Below are positions 38,301 through 44,922 of a stretch of 62,948 bases of DNA, in pieces. Position numbers and translations under genes: made by a program. Under the pieces are notes generated by a model. That model searched no databases, was not told the DNA's origin, and saw only the letters and a list, made by a program, of their open reading frames with translations. Every line of letters starts with the position of its first letter. The first letter of the stretch is position 1. Origin of the DNA: Bordetella parapertussis (GTDB lineage Bacteria > Pseudomonadota > Gammaproteobacteria > Burkholderiales > Casimicrobiaceae); NCBI GenBank assembly GCA_943331295.2, contig CALQLA020000030.1, forward strand, positions 1 to 62,948. The letters run 5' to 3'.

Positions 38301-38692
38301 TCGCCGAAGCTCAAGAGCAGTGGACGCTGAACAGCAAGTACGGCAACGCCTGCAAGGGCTCAACAGACCTGGCATATGCCTACCCCGGCACAAGTCCCCC
38401 GGTACTTGAGCTTTGCACTGGGTTCTTCTTCTCCCCCCCGCTGCCCCAGAAGGGCACGCTACTGCGAGCCGGCAAGTCTTCGCAACCTGGAATCATGCTT
38501 CACGAATTTTCGCACCTTGCGGCGGGAACGCAGGATGACGCCTACCAGTGCCACCCCAGCACTGTCCTGACGAAGGCCAAAGATCTCAAACCGGGCGCGT
38601 TTCTTTTCAATGCCGACAGCTACCGCTGTTGGGCGGAGGACTCAGCTCTGGGGTGGGGCGAGAGTTCGATCAAGAATCTTCCGGGCCCCTGA
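29330..38692 (+). CDS. Giant Rhs/YD-repeat polymorphic toxin with aspzincin metallopeptidase tip
   Basis: A 3120-residue protein starting at ATG 29330 (signal peptide LPALVLFIAFAATRADA). In order: a hydrophobic segment near residues 163-187 (WLVPPLALLLFGAVLWLRR), PKD/cadherin-like Ig modules (265-610), FG-GAP/VCBS blades (DLDGDGQVEI, DVDGDGAPEI, about 860-1090), two PASTA-like modules (1312-1444), a Big2-like module, and the Rhs start (QVTRTYDSRD, about 1665). Some thirty YD repeats follow (1850-2690), then the Rhs core (RARYYDPRTGRFLSRD, NPVNRTDPSG) ending near 2862. The last 258 residues are the variable tip with H3058-E-F-S-H3062 and G3066-T-Q-D3069-D-A-Y3072. These are the HExxH plus GTxDxxY ligands of aspzincin (M35-type) zinc peptidases, followed by NADSYRCWAED. 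The tip is clearly AT-richer than the rest. It is probably an exported toxin acting by proteolysis. Confidence 0.88.
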   Translation: MRLPVLLRLPALVLFIAFAATRADAGTVKISVALDTDSNAATGCALATAGGTVQGIEQIATTVITTNAGGAVVTRLERQLCTAGSFGAPVVYDATGWNVGLGNGSGGSAVVETSIPLSMLPPGAAMRALVTSDNGAGGQDATAAFALALAPVAAPAPIVAIPLSPWLVPPLALLLFGAVLWLRRRYPGETRLALLVAALAVSGIAWAATVLRDGNIADWTGVPPAVTDASGDAPAGADIVAVFFQQDASTLYLRVDADIRLDAAAVNTAPTVNAGANQAITLPATATLTGTASDDGLPNPPGALTTSWSLVSGPGGVTFGNSAALNTTATFNAAGIYVLRLTASDSALQATSNVQVTVSDGAPLLLAIADRTIELGSRFQQLLVATDANGSDTLTYSLPTAPIGAALSPAPLVDWTPTAAQLGSNTFTARVIDGAGHAATTTFHVTVVHTNHPPQLAPQPNVILPVGTAFARTLQAADPDAGDVLAFALGAHPAGMLLTGAALNWPTAGKAPGDYAVTVRVTDPAGLFDEKSFTVTLTQAAPPPVANDDRYEARLGQTLTVPAAGVLGNDLSLRGSPLTAVRLTDPDKGTLDTLRADGGFTYTAPASLPPAPGLNPVVSWRGVLEGNNYFALAADFDHDGVVDYATSTFGDFRAWRGSDGAQLWQFDKSITTHADISGCSTYIDSGQFALGDVAGGGDIYLFASINCDYLSIGGQEDRFFAANASQILPGGKVAAQWVSPRLSRPHPGAYATNASPTLPDPPVTPTLAASAARSVPALAKLTAGGSTKLLTRFLADSNYGYYYDTPNSGHLAYAACRTMTGLPADEGRACKATFVIDAATGAINQVLTAPNPANENAAPRNSPTDQNIPIIADLDGDGQVEIISGGDIWQLAGGVWVLAWQAQFDSTTAGVKKSFEPSSVAVADLDGDGKAEVVFHLLANGVQTGGIYIFDRQGALLRKIPLATNVSGLLSVADVDGDGAPEILIAGDSFLYAYRPDGTLLWAKRLPDILTGVVPALSPGGTEPMTSAGQLYVYDLDLDGVPEVIVQGTRRLFILSGRTGAELWSVDTENDGFFQPGNPLLVDADGDGHVDIIVHLSERWNCGFFGSGPGGCKGNAMRISGGSNNWAPGPKVQNQLNFRPAAADAGAKILYDGSMRRDFRQQAQLGTVIDPRIAQSTSFTYKANDGAADSPPATVFIDIKPPNRPPVITSTPPTGLLSVTPYARRVYTITATDPDPGDTVHYEFVSSTFDTTYYPAPTVDSVTGGVDIYSGPCGSFGGACDFGRVLVIVAAVDSHGARTEQSFFVDITYVSAAVPNVIGQLLPAARTAVEAASLTPLVGAELFASQPAGTVIGQDPAAGTANVPRSAAVKLTVSKGPQPVVMPFVVGQQLAPVNALLTAAGLNVNAATVFSTTIPVGEIMAQSPVAGTELLPATAPPVALTVSAGGPLPAPIASIVLEPGPGPQLRLAGEELQYKAVAILTDGTSADVTLTAAWSSSVTAKATINAVGVAKAIASGTTTITATLAGKSGQGTLNVAALVLGDNAPPIALITAPVDGSAVTGPTTIVGTASDTNFLRYELAIAGAGSEDWRLIGEGSAGVTNGALGTLDPTLLLNGIYTLRLTVFDRGSNTAKAEIPVQVEGNQKVGYFTLSYTDLIVPLSGIPIQVTRTYDSRDTKKGDFGVGWSMGLKAVRVSTTRELGTGWQVDKAGLNYNLTAGSEHFVSVTLPSGRVESFDVRIAPILSPLVPFATATASFVARPGALGTLRALENVDLLIIGAQPGPVTLVDDVSLNTLHPDRFVYTQRDGTEFIVRRSKGVESVKDSNGNQITITPGGITHSAGTSIVFTRDAESRITSITDPKGMSRIYAYSGAGDLASTTDRLSNTTRYFYNRSHGLIRVIDPLGQSAARADYDAQGRLIALTDANGQMTRYQHDLPGRQELIEDPLGRITVYNYDTRGNILSRTDPLGNTSTFTYSAQDHVLTQTDPLGATTSLAYDAQDNVASVTDPLGRTNSFTYDPGGRLLTTTDARGYLTSLRYDAAGGLIGTTDALGHERSYENDSVGNPTLATDALGAITRQGYDSAGRRIQLTDALGAVLTFQHDDNGNLLSQQDPTAPTAAISFDAEGRITGTSRGGLQRSIAYDAAGQIRSATTSSNRQFSLSTDPVGRLTGIADPVDGPALLLAYDAVGNLKALGDGSGNQMTNVFDAADRLVATTGPDGSIEHRAYDAAGRLVEVTDVLGNTTRRGYDAAGQLVSVTDALGGQTTFQYDAGGNRIAQTDPAGRTTTFDYDAANRLTRTTFADGVSESRVYDAGGRLIRLTDPADHSTTYTYDVVGSLLSITDPLGQVTRHAYQGSAQRSETTDANGHTTRFAYDDAGRLTATTFPLGSVEITLYDITGNPLSKANGQGESTQYQYDAYGRRSATLLPGAQSETYTYTTDHLLRTVVDARGTTTLDYDAQTRRLVRLTEPDGRYVRYAYDAAGNRTLTAHRDGASELATQYAYDALNRLIRITDPGGGVSTQAWDSAGNLVTTSRPNGVTTSTTYDVRNRPIAIAHRAAGGALIAQETYTLDALGNRVRIDRQDGSRVEYRYDALSRVTRDLRFDHAGILTFEAAFAYDAVGNLVGSGPPASPAVYVYNADNQLVSGGGVTFSYDGAGRLVQENWTPPGGPPKSKRYIWDARDRMTGFRDANGAATTYGYDSGGARMGKGGAAGVTSFLVDRDNATGYAQLARRTTAAGTDTFVWGSQMLQAIEAGTPRYPLFDALGSTRLLTGTNGSVTDAFDYRAYGEVQSASGTSGLPHRFAGEETDPESGLSYLRARYYDPRTGRFLSRDSKAGDPSEPLSLNPYLYVAGNPVNRTDPSGNDFTLISLTFNQAIDNMNKARSAVNARKALIRTKDMLVTESRLFGGVMAIEAIVEDMGNHRRVDKWFGVNGMIMAAVSSVLPEVGSVVNESVHFVADAVMAVTALKMLNGSTVLIGVQGFGILASNSLAEAQEQWTLNSKYGNACKGSTDLAYAYPGTSPPVLELCTGFFFSPPLPQKGTLLRAGKSSQPGIMLHEFSHLAAGTQDDAYQCHPSTVLTKAKDLKPGAFLFNADSYRCWAEDSALGWGESSIKNLPGP

Positions 38693-38768
38693 TTAGTACA
38701 AGCGCGACCGGACGCTAAGGCGCAGTGGGCGCGGGGAGCGGCAGGTTCAGACCATCGTGCACCCGATC

Positions 38769-39686
38769 ATGAATCGATGTCTAAGATTCCCGACGCTCGC
38801 CCTCGTGCTGGTCGCATCGGCCAGCACATGCTTCGCCCAGACGACAGCACAGGGCGCCGGCGCCAAGGCGGTCGCCCAGCCGCTGCCCCAGACCCGGATC
38901 GTCCAGGGGCGGAACTTCACCTACGCGCTGCCCGCCGGCTGGCGCGTGGGCGAGGAAGGCAATCACGCGCTGGTGCTCCAGGCCGGTGACTTGTCGGCGG
39001 CCGTGATCGTCTACGGCGTCAGCGGTCTCGACCAGAACCTGACGCCGCCGCAGTTCGCGTACAACGCCATCACCAACAACCTGCGGCTCTCGCCCGATGT
39101 CCGGATCTCGAACCCGGCGCCGATCCGTCCCCTGCCCGGCTACACGGCGGCCGCCGTCATGGACATCGCCTTCACCAGGACGGGTCCGCAGGGGCCGCAG
39201 CGCGTCGTCGGTCTCGTGGTCAGCAACGTCGTGTCCGTCTATGCCCGGTCCGACGCCGTCGTCACGCTGATACTGGCGCTGGACACCCGCTGGGGTGCGG
39301 TCCAGTCGTGGCTGCCGCAGGTCGCGCTGCAGGCGCTGAACACCGGGCCGAACCCCTTCGGCCGCACGGCGATGTCCGGCGCCATACTCAACGATACGGT
39401 CCGCCAGCGCGAAGCCTATGGCCAGTACCTCAACTGGTCGCAGGCGAACTGGGCAGGCGTGGTCGCGCAACGGGCGGCATCGCTCGACCGGCAGGCCCAA
39501 GGCAAGGGCGAAACGCTGACGGGACAATACTGGGGCAAGAATCCCTATACCGGCACTCCGGAGCGCTACTCGACCTCACCGTCCGTGATCTGGGTCCATC
39601 GCGATGGCCGTCAGGTCCCGTCATCGGACTCGACCTTCGATCCGCGCACGCCGGCCGACTCCGACTGGCGCCGCGTGCAGCGCTGA
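38769..39686 (+). CDS. Exported protein of unknown function downstream of the Rhs toxin
   Basis: 305 residues from ATG 38769 (GTG 38757 would add four). The signal peptide is LALVLVASASTCFAQ. The mature part starts with a domain of PsbP/serine-protease-inhibitor-like character (FTYALPAGWRVGEEGNHALVLQAGDLSAAVIVYG), seen in many small exported proteins. It ends in a Trp/Tyr-rich stretch (NPYTGTPERYSTSPSVIWVH). I do not recognise a family function. It is the first gene after the toxin, 76 bases away on the same strand, so a role as periplasmic protector is possible. Its size, its GC-rich composition and the lack of an immunity-type domain argue against that. Confidence 0.65.
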   Translation: MNRCLRFPTLALVLVASASTCFAQTTAQGAGAKAVAQPLPQTRIVQGRNFTYALPAGWRVGEEGNHALVLQAGDLSAAVIVYGVSGLDQNLTPPQFAYNAITNNLRLSPDVRISNPAPIRPLPGYTAAAVMDIAFTRTGPQGPQRVVGLVVSNVVSVYARSDAVVTLILALDTRWGAVQSWLPQVALQALNTGPNPFGRTAMSGAILNDTVRQREAYGQYLNWSQANWAGVVAQRAASLDRQAQGKGETLTGQYWGKNPYTGTPERYSTSPSVIWVHRDGRQVPSSDSTFDPRTPADSDWRRVQR

Positions 39687-39856
39687 GCAGGCGCCATTCA
39701 CGCCTCCCACAGTCCGCCGGTCATCAAGCCCGTGGTTTGCTGACCGGAGTCAATACGCGCTCCGGCGGACAGTGCCACAGTGAACGCACAGGCTGGCCGT
39801 CCCCGGCCGGCCGCGCCCGCCGCGCCGCGCGCGGGCGCCGTCACAGGAGTGCCATC

Positions 39857-40237
39857 ATGTCCCTCTACCATGCCGTGGTCTGGCTCGACCACCAGGCGGC
39901 CCACGTCTTGCAGTTCGATCCGTCGCACGTCGAGGCCCAGCAGGTCAGGAGTGAGACGCACCACACGCGTCAGCACGGCGCCGCCGTGCGCGACGAGCAC
40001 GAGTTCTTCGGCGAAGTGTGCGACGCGCTGGCCGGTGTCACCGAGGTGCTGGTCACCGGCGGGCACACTGCGCAGGCGGACTTTCGCCACTACGTCGGCA
40101 AGCATCGCCCGCAGGTCGCGGCGCAGATCGTGGGCTGGGAAACGGTCGACCACCCGACCGAAGGCCAGCTGGTCGCGCTCGCGCGGAAATATTTCGTGAA
40201 GTACGACCGGGAGACGGGGGCGAAGCTGCCCGCGTGA
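39857..40237 (+). CDS. Small conserved protein of the 'translational machinery' (eRF1 domain 2-like) type
   Basis: A 126-residue cytosolic protein: SLYHAVVWLDHQAAHVLQFD, then EVLVTGGHTAQADFRHYVGKH and VDHPTEGQLVALARKYF. These match a beta-proteobacterial family annotated as translational machinery protein, whose fold resembles the central domain of eRF1/Pelota. Function in bacteria is not known. ATG 39857 follows CAGGAG by 8 bases. It stands alone between an exported protein gene and plsB, with the CCCGGG repeat pair just after its stop. Confidence 0.72.
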   Translation: MSLYHAVVWLDHQAAHVLQFDPSHVEAQQVRSETHHTRQHGAAVRDEHEFFGEVCDALAGVTEVLVTGGHTAQADFRHYVGKHRPQVAAQIVGWETVDHPTEGQLVALARKYFVKYDRETGAKLPA

Positions 40238-40256
40238 GCAGGGACTCGCAGATTTC

Positions 40257-40288
40257 GTAGCCCGGGTTGAGCGAAGCGAAACCCGGGG
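40257..40288. repeat. CCCGGG-armed palindromic repeat
   Basis: It opens GTAGCCCGGGTTGAGCG and closes with AAGCGAAACCCGGGG. This is the most typical copy of the family. It faces a second copy 22 bases away in the opposite orientation, in the gap between two convergent genes. Confidence 0.75.
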
Positions 40289-40310
40289 CGATGCGCGAAC
40301 GGGAACGGTC

Positions 40311-40344
40311 CACCCGGGTTGCGCGTTCGCGCAACCCGGGCTAC
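40311..40344. repeat. CCCGGG-armed palindromic repeat supplying the plsB stop codon
   Basis: A near-perfect inverted repeat reading CACCCGGGTTGCGCG at one end and CGCAACCCGGGCTAC at the other. Its terminal CTA (40341-40343) is the TAG stop of plsB on the minus strand. With the copy at 40257 it forms a head-to-head pair that could fold into one long structure. Confidence 0.75.
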
Positions 40345-42929
40345 ATGCGCAGCTTCCTGCGCCAGTGACGGCGCGGCGCGGGCGGCGACGCGGGCGGCAG
40401 TTCGGTGTCCGCGTGATCGGCCGCGACGCGACGGATCGCCAGCACCGCGTCGGCCGGCAGCAGCCGTTCCATGCTGCGCTCCCACGCGCGCGAGCGATCG
40501 TCCTGGTGCAGCCAGCCGTCGGCATCCTCCCGCAGGATTCCCGTCTCGACCAGGTTGTCGATGTAGGACGCGAATGTCGAGCGCTCGTAGAAGTCGGGCG
40601 GCGCGAACTCGAACAGCAGCGACAGCCGCTGCGTCAGCATCTGCATCAGCGCTTCCAGCCGCGCCCGCTTCAGCCTGCCCGCGCCGATCTGCGTCAGCAG
40701 CGCAATGGTGAGGTAGTTGCGCCGCAGCAGGTGCCGCAGCGAACGCGCCAGCAGTTCCAGCCCGGCGTGCTCGGAGCTGTAGCGGTCGGCGGCACGGATC
40801 GCCCCGTCCGCCGTCAGCCGCGCGAGGCCCAGTTCCACGAACGCGGCGACGATGCGCGCCGCCTCGGCGACCGCCTCCTCGCGCGAGTAGTAGAGCGTCA
40901 GCTCGGCGCGCAGGAACGGCTGCGCTGCCTCGGCGAACTCGGCCACGCGCTGCGGCGTCACCTCGCGCGTGCCGGCGACGAGGCTCGCCACCAGCGCCGG
41001 CAGCGCATAGGCGTGCAGCACGTTGTTGCGCAGGTAATTGAGGGTCGAGACCTGCGCGTCGGGCACGCTGATGATGTCGCCCAAGGGATGCGCCACCCGC
41101 GTCGCGAAGCCCAGCCGCAGCGCCTCGGCGATCACCGCCGTCGGCTCCATGTCGGTCAGTACGGCCACCTCGGAGTAGCGGCGGCGCGACTCGATGCCCT
41201 TCAGCCACGCGACCTGCTGCGCGAGCGCGCGCTCGTCGAGCGCATAGCGCGGGCTCGGCACGATCGCCAGCGCGAACAGGTTGATCGGGTTGATGACGAC
41301 CGCCGCGTTGATCCGCTGCGCGATCTCCAGCGCGAGCGGCGCGGTGAGCCGCTTCGCGGTGTCGCGCCGGGCGTCGCCGGCGAGCGCTTCCCAGCCTGGC
41401 GCCTCGCTGTCCAGGAACTGGTCGACGGCCAGCGGCAGGCCGAAGTTGACGGCGACGCTGCCGTAGTCGCGGCGCAGGTGGCGGGCCACGCCCAGCAGCG
41501 CGCCGACCGACTCGCGCTGCTTGGGCTGCCCTTCCAGCTCGGCGACGAAGGTCCGGCCCTCGAGCAGCTTCTCGTAGCTGAAGTAAACCGGCACCAGCAG
41601 CAGCGGCCGCGCGTGCTCGCGCATGAAGCTCTCGAGCGTCATGCCGAGGAGCCCGCCCTTCGGCGGCAGCGTGCGGCCGCTGCGGCTCCGGCCGCCCTCG
41701 ATGAAGTACGCGATCGGGAAGCCGCGTGCCAGCATCGTGTGCAGGTACTCGCGGAACACCGCGGCGTACAGCGGCTCGCCCTTGAAGCTGCGGCGCAGGA
41801 AGAACGCGCCGCCGCGCCGCAGGATCGGTCCGACCAGCGGGAAATTGAGGTTGGCGCCAGCCGCGATGTGCGGCGGGGCGAGGCCCTGCGCGTTGATGAA
41901 GTACGACAGCAGCAGGTAGTCGATGTGGCTGCGGTGGTTGGGCAGGTACACGATCGTCTTCCCCGGCGCGGCCTTCGCGATCGCCTCGCCGTGGTATACG
42001 ACGACACCGTCGTACAGGCGGTTCCACAGTCGCTCGAGCAGGATCGCCATCGCCCGCACCACCGGGTAGCTGAAGTCCGACGCGATCTCCCACGCAAACC
42101 GGCGCGCGCGATCCTCGGCCGCGGTGGTGTCGATCTTGAGCCGGGCGGCCTCGTCGCCGATGGCCTCCTTGAGAGGCGCCGACCGGATCATCGCGCCGAT
42201 CAGGTTGCGTCGGTGCGAGAGGTCGGGCCCGATCGCGGATTCGCGCAGGCGGCGGAAGTGGAAGCGCAGGAAGCGGTTGGCCTTTCGGGTCGCCGTCGCC
42301 GCGTCGGTCTCGTCGTCGATCAGGCGGCGCAGCGACACGGGATCGCTGAACGTCACCCGCGTCTGCCGGCCGTGGACCAGGATGATCAACAGCTGCCGCA
42401 ACGGCCCCACGCTCGCCCACGCGTCGGCGAACAGCGCCTTCAGCAGCGAATCCTGCGAATCCGGCGAGCGTCCCCACAGCACCGCCACCGTCACCAGCTG
42501 CACGTCGAGCGCGGGGTCGGAGAGCAGCGCCGCGGTCAGGTTCGCCAGCGCCGGCGACGGCTCCGACTGGCGCGCGGAGAGCGGGTTGCGGTTCAGGATC
42601 ACGGAGAACACGGCGCGCCCGACGCCCGGGAACGCGGGGCCGATCGGATCGAGCGCGGACGGGAGGCCAAGGCGCGGCGCCTCCTCCTCCAGCACGAGGA
42701 GGCTCGACAGGTGCCGGTCCTCCAGCACGTAGCAAAGCGGCTTCGCAGGATCGACCGCCAACGCCTCCGCGCGGTCGGGCACGACCCGGGTTCGGATGCC
42801 GAGATACAGCAGCCGGCGCAGCAGCGCGAGGACGACGTTCCCCGGCCGGAGGCGGCTCCTGGTGCGCACCCGCGGCGGCGGCGACGGAGGCGGCGCGGCG
42901 GTCATCGGCGGTTCGGAAGCGTGGACCAT
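40341..42929 (-). CDS. plsB: Glycerol-3-phosphate 1-O-acyltransferase
   Basis: About 862 residues (E. coli PlsB 807). The enzyme makes lysophosphatidic acid, the first step of phospholipid synthesis, at the inner membrane. The acyltransferase motifs lie about 330-450 residues in: NHRSHIDYLLLSY (His and Asp of HX4D), GGAFFLRRSFKG, FIEGGRSRSGR (glycerol-phosphate site) and LLLVPVYFSYEK. The C-terminal 400 residues are the helical region of PlsB. ATG 42929 and ATG 42905 are both possible starts and neither has a clear ribosome site. The further upstream extension overlaps the divergent gene region and is not PlsB-like. The stop codon belongs to an intergenic palindrome. Confidence 0.92.
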   Translation of the reverse strand: MVHASEPPMTAAPPPSPPPRVRTRSRLRPGNVVLALLRRLLYLGIRTRVVPDRAEALAVDPAKPLCYVLEDRHLSSLLVLEEEAPRLGLPSALDPIGPAFPGVGRAVFSVILNRNPLSARQSEPSPALANLTAALLSDPALDVQLVTVAVLWGRSPDSQDSLLKALFADAWASVGPLRQLLIILVHGRQTRVTFSDPVSLRRLIDDETDAATATRKANRFLRFHFRRLRESAIGPDLSHRRNLIGAMIRSAPLKEAIGDEAARLKIDTTAAEDRARRFAWEIASDFSYPVVRAMAILLERLWNRLYDGVVVYHGEAIAKAAPGKTIVYLPNHRSHIDYLLLSYFINAQGLAPPHIAAGANLNFPLVGPILRRGGAFFLRRSFKGEPLYAAVFREYLHTMLARGFPIAYFIEGGRSRSGRTLPPKGGLLGMTLESFMREHARPLLLVPVYFSYEKLLEGRTFVAELEGQPKQRESVGALLGVARHLRRDYGSVAVNFGLPLAVDQFLDSEAPGWEALAGDARRDTAKRLTAPLALEIAQRINAAVVINPINLFALAIVPSPRYALDERALAQQVAWLKGIESRRRYSEVAVLTDMEPTAVIAEALRLGFATRVAHPLGDIISVPDAQVSTLNYLRNNVLHAYALPALVASLVAGTREVTPQRVAEFAEAAQPFLRAELTLYYSREEAVAEAARIVAAFVELGLARLTADGAIRAADRYSSEHAGLELLARSLRHLLRRNYLTIALLTQIGAGRLKRARLEALMQMLTQRLSLLFEFAPPDFYERSTFASYIDNLVETGILREDADGWLHQDDRSRAWERSMERLLPADAVLAIRRVAADHADTELPPASPPAPRRHWRRKLRM

Positions 42930-43094
42930 CGTGGCGGCGCTGGTGAATCCGTGGCGCGTGTCGGTTGGGCCGGAATCTGCGAGACTGCAGCCTGCAACCC
43001 TCGCCGCAACGTCCCGGAACGCCGACCGAATGTGCAACTGCAAGAATGCCCGACTCGCGATCGCGCGTCGACAGGTAATCGCCGCCGGATCGCC

Positions 43095-43274
43095 ATGGTA
43101 GGCACCGGCGGCCCGCTCGCCGGTCGCCACCGCAAGGCCGGTCTGCCGCAGAAGACCTGCCTCGCCTGCGGCCGGCCGTTCGCGTGGCGCCGGAAGTGGG
43201 AACGGGACTGGGACGACGTCAAGACCTGCTCGGAGCGCTGCAAGGCCGAGTGGCGCCGGAAGAACCGCGAATGA
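43095..43274 (+). CDS. DUF2256 zinc-ribbon-like small protein
   Basis: A 59-residue basic protein with two Cys pairs, CLACGRPFAWRRKWERDWDDV and CSERCKAEW, the hallmark of DUF2256. Four Cys suggest a small zinc ribbon. Such proteins are regularly encoded next to photolyase-related genes, as here. Its stop overlaps the photolyase start (ATGA). Function is not established. A role in DNA or nucleic acid contact is only a guess from the basic, Trp-rich surface. Confidence 0.8.
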   Translation: MVGTGGPLAGRHRKAGLPQKTCLACGRPFAWRRKWERDWDDVKTCSERCKAEWRRKNRE

Positions 43275-44794
43275 CGATCCTCCGCTTCGTCCTCGGCGAC
43301 CAGCTGACGCGCGAGCTCCCGGCGCTGGCCGGCCTCGATCCGGCGCGCGACGTGGTGCTGATGGCGGAAGTGGCGGACGAGACCACCTACGTCCCGCACC
43401 ACCGGCAGAAGATCGTGCTGGTCCTGTCGGCGATGCGGCACTTCGCGGCGACGCTCGAAGGCGAGGGAATCCGCGTCGACTATGTCCGCCTCGACGACCC
43501 CGGGAACACCGGGAGCTTCGGCGGCGAGCTCGCGCGCGCCGTGGCCCGCCATCGCGCGAGCCGCGTCGTCGTCACCGCACCCGGCGAGCATCGCGTGCTC
43601 GAGATGATGCGCGGCTGGGAGCGCCTCGCCGGGGTGCCGGTGGAGATCCGCGAGGACGACCGCTTCTTCGCCACGCGCGAGCGCTTCGGTCGCTGGGCCG
43701 CGGGGCGCAAGTCGTTCCGGATGGAATTCTTCTACCGCGAGATGCGGCGCGAATCCGGGCTGCTGATGAACGGCGGCGAGCCGGCCGGCGGGCAGTGGAA
43801 TTTCGACGCCGACAACCGCCGGCCGCTGCCGCGCGACGAGGCGCTGCCCGTGCGCCGGCGCTTCGCGCCCGACGCGACGACGCGCGAGGTCATCGCGCTG
43901 GTGCGCGAGCGTTTCGACCGCCATTTCGGCGACGTCGAGCCGTTCGGCTGGGCGGTCACCCGCGACGACGCGCTGGAGGCGCTCGACGATTTCCTCGTCC
44001 ACGGGCTGCCGCGCTTCGGCGATTTCCAGGATGCGATGCGCGCCGGGGCGCCGTTTGCGTATCACTCGCTGCTGGCGGCGTACCTCAACCTCGGGCTGCT
44101 GTCGGCGCGCGAAGTGTGCGCCCGCGCCGAGGCCGAGTACCGCGCCGGCCGGGTGCCGCTCAATGCGGCCGAAGGCTTCATCCGGCAGATCCTCGGCTGG
44201 CGCGAATACGTGCGCGGCATCTACTGGCTGCGGATGCCCGCGTACGCGACGAGCAATGCGCTCGCGGCGACGCGACCGCTGCCGGCGCTGTACTGGACCG
44301 GCGACACGACGATGAACTGCCTGGCGCAGGCGGTGGCCGACACGCGCCGCCACGCGTACTCGCACCACATCCAGCGCCTGATGGTCACGGGCAACTTCGC
44401 GCTGCTCGCCGGCGTGCGGCCGGCCGAGATCGAGGCCTGGTATCTCGCCGTCTACGCCGACGCCTACGATTGGGTCGAGTTGCCGAACACGCACGGCATG
44501 GCGATCCATGCCGACGGGGGACTGCTCGCATCGAAGCCGTATGCGGCCTCCGGCGCCTACATCGACCGGATGTCCGATTTCTGCGGCAGTTGCGCGTATT
44601 CGCCGAAGGAGAAGACCGGGCCGGGCGCCTGCCCGCTCAACTACCTCTACTGGGCCTTCCTGATACGCAACGAGGCGGCGCTCGCCGGGAATCCGCGGAT
44701 GGCGATGCCCTACCGGACGCTGGCCGGATGGACAGTCGAGCGCAAGGCGGCGATAGCCGCGGAAGCCGCGGCGTTCCTCGACGGGCTGGACTGA
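43271..44794 (+). CDS. phrB: Iron-sulfur (6-4) photolyase (FeS-BCP/PhrB type)
   Basis: A 507-residue flavoprotein of the bacterial cryptochrome/photolyase group that repairs (6-4) photoproducts with blue light, carrying a 4Fe-4S cluster and a lumazine antenna. The cluster ligands are at Cys350 (MNCLAQAV), Cys438 and Cys441 (FCGSC) and Cys454 (GACPLN), the same numbering as Agrobacterium PhrB, whose length is also 507. The N-terminal Rossmann part (LRFVLGDQL) and the FAD-binding region (RHAYSHHIQRLMVTGNFALL, VYADAYDWVELPNT) are intact. It is translationally coupled to the DUF2256 gene by ATGA. Confidence 0.92.
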   Translation: MTILRFVLGDQLTRELPALAGLDPARDVVLMAEVADETTYVPHHRQKIVLVLSAMRHFAATLEGEGIRVDYVRLDDPGNTGSFGGELARAVARHRASRVVVTAPGEHRVLEMMRGWERLAGVPVEIREDDRFFATRERFGRWAAGRKSFRMEFFYREMRRESGLLMNGGEPAGGQWNFDADNRRPLPRDEALPVRRRFAPDATTREVIALVRERFDRHFGDVEPFGWAVTRDDALEALDDFLVHGLPRFGDFQDAMRAGAPFAYHSLLAAYLNLGLLSAREVCARAEAEYRAGRVPLNAAEGFIRQILGWREYVRGIYWLRMPAYATSNALAATRPLPALYWTGDTTMNCLAQAVADTRRHAYSHHIQRLMVTGNFALLAGVRPAEIEAWYLAVYADAYDWVELPNTHGMAIHADGGLLASKPYAASGAYIDRMSDFCGSCAYSPKEKTGPGACPLNYLYWAFLIRNEAALAGNPRMAMPYRTLAGWTVERKAAIAAEAAAFLDGLD

Positions 44795-44922
44795 CGCCGA
44801 TGCCAAATCCGCCGCGCCGGCCCGCCAGTGCGAACTTTCCGGGGCAGCCCGGATCACAACATCGACGCCAACCGCGACGCGCGGCCCCGGGTCCGGGTAC
44901 GCCAGCGCACCAACGCGCGCAT

